A DNA stretch of 32,436 nt from DAOUMU01 sp034409055. Its GTDB lineage: Bacteria; Chloroflexota; Anaerolineae; 4572-78; J111. Made by a program: the position numbers and the translations under genes. Below, piece by piece: positions 5,911 to 12,625 of the stretch. Position 1 is the first letter of the stretch, and each line of letters starts with the position of its first letter. The notes under the pieces were generated by a model that was not told the DNA's origin, did not search any database, and saw only the letters and a program-made list of their open reading frames with translations. The DNA lies in assembly GCA_034409055.1 (NCBI GenBank), contig DAOUMU010000129.1, positions 1 through 32,436 of the forward strand. Reading direction: 5' to 3'.

Positions 5911-8900
5911 ATGTCCTTGATTAGCGAAAAACGGGACGTCCAGGACCAACTGATCAACTACCTGCAAGGCATCGGCTGGACCTACCTGCCCCCCCTGACC
6001 GTGGCCAAAGAACGGGGTAATGACGAGAGGGAGCCGTTTCTACCCACCGTCGCCCGGCAGCAGCTCATCGCCCTCAATCCCGGTCTGGTCACCGGGGCCA
6101 ACGTGGAGGACGTGCTGCGCCGGCTGCGGCTGGTGCAGCCCAACATCACCGGGAATGAAGCCTTTCTCAAGGCCCTGCGGGGCCACTGGACGGTGGCTCA
6201 CCCCACCGAAAAGCGAGAGTACAACCTGGCCCTGATTGACTATGACAATATCGAGGCCAACCGGTTCCACTTCACCCAGGAACTGCCCTTTGAGGATTAC
6301 GACCGCCGCCGGCCGGACCTGGTGCTCTACGTCAACGGCCTGCCCCTGGTCATCGTCGAGAACAAAAGCCCCACCCTCACCGCGCCGGAAATGGAAGCCC
6401 ACGACCAGGTGCAGCGGCTCTATACCCAGGATATCCCCAACTTCATCAAGTTCACCCAACTCTTTGCCGCCTGCGACCTGCGGCTGCACTACGCCCCCAC
6501 CTGGAACGACAGCCTCAAAGCCTTCTACTGTTGGAAAGTGGACGGCAAAGATTACGGCCTGGAACGGCTCAGCAAAGCCATCTTCGACCGGCCGCACCTG
6601 CTCAACCTCATTCAGGATTACCTCATCTTTTACCGGGCCGACGACCAGACCCACAAATTCATCCTGCGTCCCCACCAGATTCGGGCCACCGAGCGAGCCG
6701 TCAGGCGGGTTCTCGCCGGCCTGCCCCCCGCTATCTCCCCCCACCGGGGGGAGGACCGAACTTCCCCGGAGGAGGGGATCGGGGGGAGGCGTACCGGCCT
6801 CTTCTGGCACACCCAGGGCAGCGGCAAAACCCTGACGATGCTCGTTACCGCCCGCAAGCTGCGCCGTCTAACCCAATTGGAGAATCCAACCATTGTCGCG
6901 GTCGTGGATCGGCTTGAACTGGAAGCCCAGATGGTGCAGAACCTGGAGGCCCTGGGCTTTCCAATGGTCAGCCAGGCCCAATCAAAAACGCACTTGAGAC
7001 AACTGCTCAAAGAGGACTACCGGGGTGTCATCGTCACCACCATCCACAAGTTCGACAAGCAGCCCAGGGACCTCAACACCCGGCCCAACATCATCGTCCT
7101 GATAGACGAGGCCCACCGCACCCAGGAAGGCAACCTGGGCGTCTATATGCGCGCTGCCCTGCCCCATGCCTTCTACTTCGGCTACACCGGCACGCCCATC
7201 GACAAGGGCAAAGTGGGCCAGGGTACCTTTGAAAAGTTCGGCAAGCACGACCCTCAAGGCTACCTGGACAAATACGGCATCGATGAGTCGATTGAGGACA
7301 AAGCCACCGTCAAGCTGTGGTACACCCTGGCCCCCTCAGAGCTTCGGGTCAAGCGGGATATCCTGCAACGGGAGTTCCACGACAAAATCGAGGATGCCGC
7401 CAGCATCGAAGAACTCAACCGGATGCTCGACAAGGCCGAACCCCTCAAATCGGTCATTAAGTCAGATGAGCGGGTGCAGGGCATTGCCATACACGTAGCC
7501 GAGCATTTCACCACCAATGTCGAGCCGCTGGGCTTCAAGGCGATGCTGGTGGCCGTCGACCGGGAAGCCTGCGCCCTCTACAAGCAGGCCCTCGACCAGA
7601 TTTTGCCGGCGCAGTACAGCACGGTCGTCTACACAGACAACCCCAAAAAAGACACCGACCTGATGCGACAATTCTATCTGGATGACGAGGCCGAAAAGCG
7701 GGTACGGAAAGATTTTCGTGACCCGGACAAACTCCCCAAAATCCTGATTGTGACCGAGAAACTGCTGACCGGCTACGATGCGCCCGTTCTCTACTGCCTC
7801 TACCTCGACAAGCCGATGAAAAACCACACCCTGCTGCAGGCCATTATGCGCGTCAACCGCCCCTATCCTGACAAGGAGAGCGGTTTAATTGTCGATTACG
7901 TGGGCATCTTCGAGGACCTGCAAAAAGCCCTGGCCTTTGACCAGGCCGCCATCAGCAGGGCTTTGGTTGACCTGGAACAACTCAAGCAGCAGTTTGCCGA
8001 CTTGCTGCTCAATCTTGAAGCCATGCTGGCTCCCGTTGACCTGGCTACGGTGGCCGGCCGGGACGAGCGCATTATTGACTACTTCTTTGACCCGGCCAGA
8101 CGGGACGAGTTTCGCCAGCAGTTCAAAGCCCTGCAAACTGCCTACGAAGTCATCGCCCCCGATCCCTTCCTGCGGGACTATCTCCAGCGGTACGCCCTGG
8201 TGGCCCAGGTCCACACGGTGGTCTACCGTTACTTTGACCCGGAAGCCAGGAAACGGGCCATCCGCTATGACCTGCTCAAAAAGACCGACAAGCTGATTCG
8301 GGAAAACGTAGAACTGGTCTCCCTGGCCTCACCCCTGCCCCTGTACCCCATCAACAGAGACATCGGCCACGTCGTGGCCGCCGATCAGGTCAGCGAGCAG
8401 GTCAAGGTCATCAACCTCTACCGCAGCCTGGTGGCTCACATCGAGGCCAACGAAGCCAACCAGCCCTACCTGATCCCCATCGCCGATGAAGTGGAAGAAA
8501 TTATCCAACGACTACGCGAGCGCCAAATCGGGGTGACCGAAGCCCTGAACGCCCTGCAAGAAACGTCAGAAAAAGCGGTTCAGGCCGAAGCGGAACGAAA
8601 AAAGAGCAGTTTAGAGGACAGAGCCTTCGCCATCTCCTGGATACTCAAAGGCTACGACCTGCCAGACACCGAAGCCAGGGCGGTCGAGATACAAGCAACG
8701 ATTGATAAATACCCGGGCTGGCCCTACAACCAAAAGCTGGAGCGGGAGGTCAGGTTGGCCTTGTATCGCCTCCTGATGGGCCAGGTTGCGGCCGGGTCAC
8801 CCAGAGTGGCGGAAGAACGGGCCGAATACCAGGCCGCCGGTCAGGGCGGCGGTGACATCGGCCGGTTAAAGGAGTTAGTGGACAACCTGCTCAGAATGAG

Positions 8901-8919
8901 CGATATGGTAGGGGCGTAA
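5911..8919 (+). CDS. hsdR: Type I restriction enzyme endonuclease/translocase subunit HsdR
   Basis: HsdR is the motor and nuclease of the type I complex: it pumps DNA using ATP and cuts far from the recognition site. The N-terminal nuclease domain (HSDR_N) has the PD-(D/E)XK core at P135-D136 and E150-N-K152. The superfamily 2 helicase domain follows, with Walker A (HTQGSGKT, residues 300-307), DEAH box (399-402) and motif III (GYTGTP, 424-429). A later LTGYDAPVLYCLYLDKPM segment and a QAIMRVNRP segment correspond to motifs V and VI. The helical C-terminal region matches the DUF3387-type tail. At 1002 aa the length is normal. A stretch of about 25 residues before Walker A (270-294) is encoded by a GC-rich hairpin repeat not expected in the family. 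The stop overlaps the next gene by one base. Confidence 0.96.
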   Translation: MSLISEKRDVQDQLINYLQGIGWTYLPPLTVAKERGNDEREPFLPTVARQQLIALNPGLVTGANVEDVLRRLRLVQPNITGNEAFLKALRGHWTVAHPTEKREYNLALIDYDNIEANRFHFTQELPFEDYDRRRPDLVLYVNGLPLVIVENKSPTLTAPEMEAHDQVQRLYTQDIPNFIKFTQLFAACDLRLHYAPTWNDSLKAFYCWKVDGKDYGLERLSKAIFDRPHLLNLIQDYLIFYRADDQTHKFILRPHQIRATERAVRRVLAGLPPAISPHRGEDRTSPEEGIGGRRTGLFWHTQGSGKTLTMLVTARKLRRLTQLENPTIVAVVDRLELEAQMVQNLEALGFPMVSQAQSKTHLRQLLKEDYRGVIVTTIHKFDKQPRDLNTRPNIIVLIDEAHRTQEGNLGVYMRAALPHAFYFGYTGTPIDKGKVGQGTFEKFGKHDPQGYLDKYGIDESIEDKATVKLWYTLAPSELRVKRDILQREFHDKIEDAASIEELNRMLDKAEPLKSVIKSDERVQGIAIHVAEHFTTNVEPLGFKAMLVAVDREACALYKQALDQILPAQYSTVVYTDNPKKDTDLMRQFYLDDEAEKRVRKDFRDPDKLPKILIVTEKLLTGYDAPVLYCLYLDKPMKNHTLLQAIMRVNRPYPDKESGLIVDYVGIFEDLQKALAFDQAAISRALVDLEQLKQQFADLLLNLEAMLAPVDLATVAGRDERIIDYFFDPARRDEFRQQFKALQTAYEVIAPDPFLRDYLQRYALVAQVHTVVYRYFDPEARKRAIRYDLLKKTDKLIRENVELVSLASPLPLYPINRDIGHVVAADQVSEQVKVINLYRSLVAHIEANEANQPYLIPIADEVEEIIQRLRERQIGVTEALNALQETSEKAVQAEAERKKSSLEDRAFAISWILKGYDLPDTEARAVEIQATIDKYPGWPYNQKLEREVRLALYRLLMGQVAAGSPRVAEERAEYQAAGQGGGDIGRLKELVDNLLRMSDMVGA
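6720..6792. repeat. GC-rich hairpin repeat inserted in frame in hsdR
   Basis: CTCCCCCC at 6735-6742 pairs exactly with GGGGGGAG at 6746-6753 around a three-base loop, and the following bases have further C-run and G-run pairs (CTTCCCC; GGGGATCGGGGGGAG). It encodes a Pro/Gly/Arg-rich loop (SPHRGEDRTSPEEGIGGRR) just upstream of Walker A. HsdR proteins normally have only a few residues between the DNA-contact helix (RPHQIRATERAV) and the GGxxWHTQGSGKT strand, so the repeat looks like an in-frame insertion in a surface loop. Confidence 0.65.
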
Positions 8920-9404
8920 TGACTGAGGTCAAAATCAAGCCGCAGAAGCGAAAAAGCCTGGCCATAAAGGTCACACCCAACGGCGTCGAGGTTCTCATTC
9001 CCCACCAGTTAGACCCAGACAGTGAACGGGTGCAGTCCTTTATTGACGAGGGCTTGCAAAAGCTCACTCCCCCTGCCCCAGCCGCCGAAACCCTGACCAA
9101 AGCTCAAATTGTCGCCCTGGTGGGCCGGTTGGCCGGTGAGTTGGGGGTGACCGTCAGTCGAGTCCAACTCCGCCGGATGCGCCGGAAATGGGGCTCCATC
9201 TCCACTGCCGGCACTCTGACCCTGGCCGATGATTTGCTCAAGCTACCGGGCCACCTGGTTGAGTACGTCATCTGTCACGAACTGCTCCACCTGAAAATTC
9301 CTCACCATAACCGGTTGTACTATCTGCTGCTGGATCAACACCTCCCCGATTGGCGCAAACGGGAGCAGGAGTTGGGCCGGTGGGTAGTGGGGTTACAGAA
9401 GTAA
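8919..9404 (+). CDS. YgjP-like zinc metallopeptidase domain protein
   Basis: The 161-aa protein belongs to the YgjP/DUF45 (SprT-like, gluzincin) group. It has the HExxH helix at H120-E121-H124, a third ligand at H130, and the family's RRMRRKWGS motif at about 86-93. The N-terminus is a short beta region (KSLAIKVTPNGVEVLIP). Family members average over 200 aa, so this is a short version with the catalytic half intact. Genes of this family are recurrent neighbours of type I hsdR, and here the ATG overlaps the hsdR stop (TAATG), which implies coupled translation. Its role in restriction, for example processing or turnover of subunits, is not established. Confidence 0.9.
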   Translation: MTEVKIKPQKRKSLAIKVTPNGVEVLIPHQLDPDSERVQSFIDEGLQKLTPPAPAAETLTKAQIVALVGRLAGELGVTVSRVQLRRMRRKWGSISTAGTLTLADDLLKLPGHLVEYVICHELLHLKIPHHNRLYYLLLDQHLPDWRKREQELGRWVVGLQK

Positions 9405-9723
9405 TAGTACTTCAAAGTCTGCGAATGAATTCGCAGCCTGATAAAACAAACGTGTTTTTAACACGTTGTTTGGGGGCAAATCTGTAGGGGGCAATATGAT
9501 GTTGAACACTTAACCGCTCCTGCCGGATTGCCAAATCCGGCAATTGTGCCCCATTATGGCCTGGATTTGTCAATCCAGACCGAGCATAAACTGTTCAGAA
9601 TGTTGTTGACCCCTACATGTTTGGGGGCAAATCAACCTGTTTCAACAGGTTGCTGAGGGCAAGTTCCATACGCTTCACAAAATTATCGAACCCTCTTATG
9701 CTAATCTGCGAGTGAGGACTTTG
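9405..9723. other. Gene-free stretch filled with small hairpins
   Basis: No gene is supported here. The stretch is a succession of short inverted repeats (separate entry) joined by linkers in which GGGGGCAA recurs (about 9472, 9487 and 9613). It separates the hsdR-ygjP pair from the nuclease-like gene, whose ribosome binding site (GTGAGG) lies at the right end. Confidence 0.65.
9419..9652. repeat. Array of five short hairpins, each with a different stem
   Basis: Five short inverted repeats occur in 234 bases: CTGCGAATGAATTCGCAG (9419-9436); an imperfect one around ACGTGTTTTTAACACGT (9444-9471); TGCCGGATT/AATCCGGCA with a 4-base loop (9521-9542); CTGGATT/AATCCAG with a 4-base loop (9561-9578); CAACCTGT/ACAGGTTG with a 4-base loop (9633-9652). 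The stems differ in sequence but share length (7-9 bp) and tiny loops. They are not direct repeats, so this is not a CRISPR. Function unknown; they could mark repeated insertion of mini-hairpin elements or act as RNA structures. Confidence 0.75.
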
Positions 9724-10299
9724 ATGAACGAAAAAGAATGGGTAGAGTCGGTTATTGGTCTAATCCAAGCAAAAATTAAGCAACGCGAACCGAGCTTACG
9801 GGTGGCTGCGGGGCAAAAACTGCCCTATGCCTACGAAATATTGAGCTACACTGGTAAAGAACCGAATGTTTCCAGTTCCATTGCTTACGAAACCGACATC
9901 CTGGTATCGGAACATCTAGACAAAGGTGAATGGAAGCCCAGGGTCATCATCGAGGTTAAGATCAATTCAGTCACCACCCACGATGTGATCACCTACAGTC
10001 AGAAAGCGGCGACGCATAAGAATGTCCATCCATACCTGCGGTACGGCATTCTCATTGGGAATCGAAAACATTACCCACTGCCGGGCAGACTGTTTCGCCA
10101 CGGGGCGTACTTTGATTTTATGCTGTCGTGGCAAAGTTTTGAACCGTCGGCAGCAGAACTCGATGATCTGGTAAATCTGATTCTGGCTGAAGTGAAAGCA
10201 TCCCGCGACCTCCAGGAGATTATTTTCAGGAGTCACGATCCGAAAAAGCCGCACTACACCTATTTGCACCGCCCCTTACGATTGAAGGAGGCAGGTTAA
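9724..10299 (+). CDS. PD-(D/E)XK nuclease-like protein
   Basis: The 191-aa product reads as a restriction-endonuclease-like fold: a helix, then strands carrying D58 (YETDILVSE) and E77-V-K79 (RVIIEVKI), followed by a helix with HDVITYSQKA that fits the Q/K position of this superfamily. It has no added DNA-binding domain. The ATG at 9724 is preferred to the GTG at 9712 because GTGAGG lies six bases upstream of the ATG, while the GTG has no site. It follows the restriction operon on the same strand but across a gap of about 300 bases, so it is probably transcribed separately. It could be a stand-alone restriction or repair nuclease; the target is unknown. It is convergent with the ABC exporter gene 30 bases away. 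Confidence 0.72.
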   Translation: MNEKEWVESVIGLIQAKIKQREPSLRVAAGQKLPYAYEILSYTGKEPNVSSSIAYETDILVSEHLDKGEWKPRVIIEVKINSVTTHDVITYSQKAATHKNVHPYLRYGILIGNRKHYPLPGRLFRHGAYFDFMLSWQSFEPSAAELDDLVNLILAEVKASRDLQEIIFRSHDPKKPHYTYLHRPLRLKEAG

Positions 10300-10329
10300 A
10301 CCCTTGTAGGGATTCTTCGCTATCGCTTA

Positions 10330-12144
10330 TTAGGTTGAAGCTTTCGCCAGAGATGGAATTTCATAATCAGGCGACTGGTGCCGGAAATAGGTGTCGTACA
10401 GTTCGGCGTAGTGGCCGCCCTGTTGCATTAAGCTGTCGTGATTGCCCTCCTCGATGATACGCCCCTGTTGTAAGACCAGGATGCGGTCTACGGCGCGGAC
10501 GGTGGACAGGCGGTGGGCGATTAAAATAGAGGTGCTGCATTTCAGAATCAACTCCATGGCCTCTTGAATTTGGGACTCGGTAAAGGGATCGACGCTGGCC
10601 GTGGCTTCATCCAGGATAAAGATGGCCGGTTGCTGGGCCAGGACCCGGGTCAAGGCCACCAACTGTCGCTGGCCCATCGACAGGCGCGCCCCCCGCTCGC
10701 CGACGTCGGTTTGCAGGCCGTCGGGCAGAGTCTCCAGCCATTCCCCCTGGCCGATGCGCCGGGCCACGGCCTCAATCTCGGCTCCGGTCAACGTTGGCCG
10801 GGCGTAGCGGATATTGTCGGCCACCGTGCCGGAGAAAAGAAACGGCGTTTGGGAGACGATGCCCAACTGCTGGCGGTAACGGGTTAAATCAAAGGTGCGA
10901 ATATCCTGCCCATCCACCCGGATTTTGCCCTCCTGAAACTCGTAAAAACGGGTGATCAGTTTGGCCAGGCTGCTCTTGCCCGCCCCGGTGTGGCCCACCA
11001 GGGCGATGCTTTCCCCCGGCGTAATGCGTAGGGAGAAATCTTGCAGCACCTGTTCCTGCTCACTGTAGCGAAAACTGACCCGGTCGAAGATAATCTCGCC
11101 CCGCAACTGGCCGACCGGCCGCCGGCCGGTCTGCTGCACCAGGGGCCGGGCATCGATGAGGGCAAAAATACGTTCCGAAGCAGACAGACCGGATTGAAAT
11201 TGGCTCCAGAAGACGGAGATGTTGATGACCGGGAACCAGAACCGGTCGACACTGGTCATGAACAGATACCAGGCGCCAATGGTGACCAGGCCCAACCCTA
11301 CCGAAATCCCCCCCCAGTACAGCACTGCGGCCGTGCCTAAACTGGACATCACACTCAGCAGGGGAAAAACGTTCGACAGCACAAAGCCCCGGCGCAGATT
11401 AACCTGGTAAGATTGCTGGTTAACTTGACCAAAAGCGACATAAATGGCCGCTTCCTGCCGGAAATTTTTGGCGATACTGATCCCGGTCACCGCTTCTTGG
11501 ATGGCTGCGTTGACCTTGGCCAGCACCCGGAACGCCTTGCGGGTGATAAAGCGAGCCAGCCGTCGAAAGCCAAGGGTCAGCATGGCCACAAAGGGAGTGA
11601 TGGCCAGCAGCACCAGGGTTAACTGCCAGGAGATGCTGATCAAAACCACCAGCAAAATCAGCACCAGCAAGACCTGGCTGGCAATATCGGTCACCAGTTG
11701 CGCCACCTGGGCAAACTCCTGGGTGTCCGAAGTGATGCGACTAATGATGTGGCCGGACTCGAACTCGTCGAAGAAGGCCATATCGTGGTTGATCGAGGCC
11801 GCAAAAGCATCGCCCCGCAGGGCCGAGACCACGTCCCCAATGACCCGCACCAGGAGACGCCGGCGCATCCAGTTAGCCAGCCACACGGCTACCCCGAAGA
11901 TGACCATAATGACCACTAAGGCCCAGATCAAGGCGGTTGAGGGCTGCGTTTCCAGGGCCTCCACCCCCCTGGCCACAATCAGCGTTTGCCCGGCTCTGGC
12001 CAGCGAAATCAGGGTGACAAAAAAGATAATGCTCCAGACCCGCCGCCGATGCGGTTTGAAATATTCCATAATCCGCCCCAACAATTCGGTATCGGTATAG
12101 GTCCGGTCGTAAGCTTCTATCTCTAATCCACTAAAAAATCCCAC
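10330..12144 (-). CDS. ABC exporter half-transporter (catalytic-site Glu present, LSMGQ signature)
   Basis: This is a fused membrane plus ATPase protein of 604 aa. An exporter-type membrane domain with six helices (about 35-320) is followed by an ATP-binding domain with Walker A GHTGAGKS (384-391), signature LSMGQ (488-492, normally LSGGQ) and Walker B ILDE (510-513) with the catalytic Glu513. With the other half-transporter upstream it probably forms a heterodimeric multidrug- or lipid-type exporter of the LmrCD/TM287-288 kind. The altered signature would face the partner's degenerate site. The start is GTG, supported by GAGGT at 12149-12153 (minus strand) five to nine bases before it. That site directly abuts a heptad repeat array, so insertion events have come right up to its translation signal. 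The substrate is unknown. Confidence 0.94.
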   Translation of the reverse strand: MGFFSGLEIEAYDRTYTDTELLGRIMEYFKPHRRRVWSIIFFVTLISLARAGQTLIVARGVEALETQPSTALIWALVVIMVIFGVAVWLANWMRRRLLVRVIGDVVSALRGDAFAASINHDMAFFDEFESGHIISRITSDTQEFAQVAQLVTDIASQVLLVLILLVVLISISWQLTLVLLAITPFVAMLTLGFRRLARFITRKAFRVLAKVNAAIQEAVTGISIAKNFRQEAAIYVAFGQVNQQSYQVNLRRGFVLSNVFPLLSVMSSLGTAAVLYWGGISVGLGLVTIGAWYLFMTSVDRFWFPVINISVFWSQFQSGLSASERIFALIDARPLVQQTGRRPVGQLRGEIIFDRVSFRYSEQEQVLQDFSLRITPGESIALVGHTGAGKSSLAKLITRFYEFQEGKIRVDGQDIRTFDLTRYRQQLGIVSQTPFLFSGTVADNIRYARPTLTGAEIEAVARRIGQGEWLETLPDGLQTDVGERGARLSMGQRQLVALTRVLAQQPAIFILDEATASVDPFTESQIQEAMELILKCSTSILIAHRLSTVRAVDRILVLQQGRIIEEGNHDSLMQQGGHYAELYDTYFRHQSPDYEIPSLAKAST

Positions 12145-12153
12145 GGTTACCTC

Positions 12154-12217
12154 AATTAGTAATTAGCAATGAGCAATGAACAATTGTTCATTGCTCATTG
12201 TTAATTGTTCATTGTTC
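12154..12217. repeat. Inverted heptanucleotide arrays, left of the four-helix-bundle gene
   Basis: Four forward heptads (AATTAGT, AATTAGC, AATGAGC, AATGAAC; 12154-12181) meet, with two bases between, about five inverted heptads of type TTGTTCA (12184-12217). The halves are complementary and could form a long hairpin. The last five codons and the stop (12201-12203) of the four-helix-bundle gene lie inside the inverted half. Confidence 0.85.
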
Positions 12218-12563
12218 TTTGAATGATCGTGTAGAGTACTTTAATGATTTCTTCGGTTTCGGTTAGGACGGGGTTAAGGCGAGTCTCAGGAAATAATTCA
12301 GCTTCGAGGACCAAGGTTAACCAGTAACGAGTTTCTCGTGCTTCTTTGAGGGCAATATTCATCTTGGCAACAAAATCGGCTTTGCTTTGGGCTGCTTGTG
12401 CCTCTTCTACATTTGCTCCAATAGAAGTGCCAGCCCTGAGCAGTTGCTTACCAATAACACGCCCCACACCGTTTTTCTCAAGGGCCTGATACAGCTTGAT
12501 GACCCTCAAAGCAAACGCCCGGGTCCGATCACAAATCTCCTTCCCCTTTGGTTCATTACTCAT
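12201..12563 (-). CDS. Four-helix-bundle protein of the S23/IVP family
   Basis: The 120-aa all-helical protein matches the family named for the open reading frame found in 23S rRNA intervening sequences (TIGR02436/PF05635-type). Recognisable family positions are the IGKQLLRAGTSIGANVEEAQAA stretch (about 37-58), KADFVAKMNIALKEARETRYWL (61-82) and a final helix ending EEIIKVLYTII. The fold forms pentameric barrels in known members and is shared with Avd of diversity-generating retroelements, but no reverse transcriptase or repeat pair for such an element is visible. It sits between two ABC half-transporter genes that are normally adjacent, and is bracketed by 7-base-period repeats. The last residues (TMNN) and stop are encoded by the repeat itself. 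It looks like a cassette inserted into the ABC operon. Cellular role unknown. Confidence 0.9.
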   Translation of the reverse strand: MSNEPKGKEICDRTRAFALRVIKLYQALEKNGVGRVIGKQLLRAGTSIGANVEEAQAAQSKADFVAKMNIALKEARETRYWLTLVLEAELFPETRLNPVLTETEEIIKVLYTIIQRTMNN

Positions 12564-12590
12564 CTATCATTACCCCATTTCTCAAATCAT

Positions 12591-12625
12591 TGTTAATTAC
12601 TAATTGTTAATTACTAATTGCTAAT
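12591..12625. repeat. Heptanucleotide array, right of the four-helix-bundle gene
   Basis: Five consecutive heptads, TGTTAAT, TACTAAT, TGTTAAT, TACTAAT and TGCTAAT, run without gaps. They are similar in sequence to the inverse of the outermost heptads on the left side (AATTAGT/AATTAGC), so the gene is bracketed by inverted related arrays. The stop codon of the upstream ABC gene (12621-12623) lies within the last heptad. Confidence 0.85.

Noticed and set aside
6040..6810. 256-codon ORF on the minus strand under hsdR
   Set aside because: Antisense to the conserved nuclease domain; Gly/Val-rich shadow translation.
12201..12563. Four-helix-bundle gene as Avd of a diversity-generating retroelement
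   Set aside because: No reverse transcriptase, no template/variable repeat pair and no variable-domain target gene nearby.
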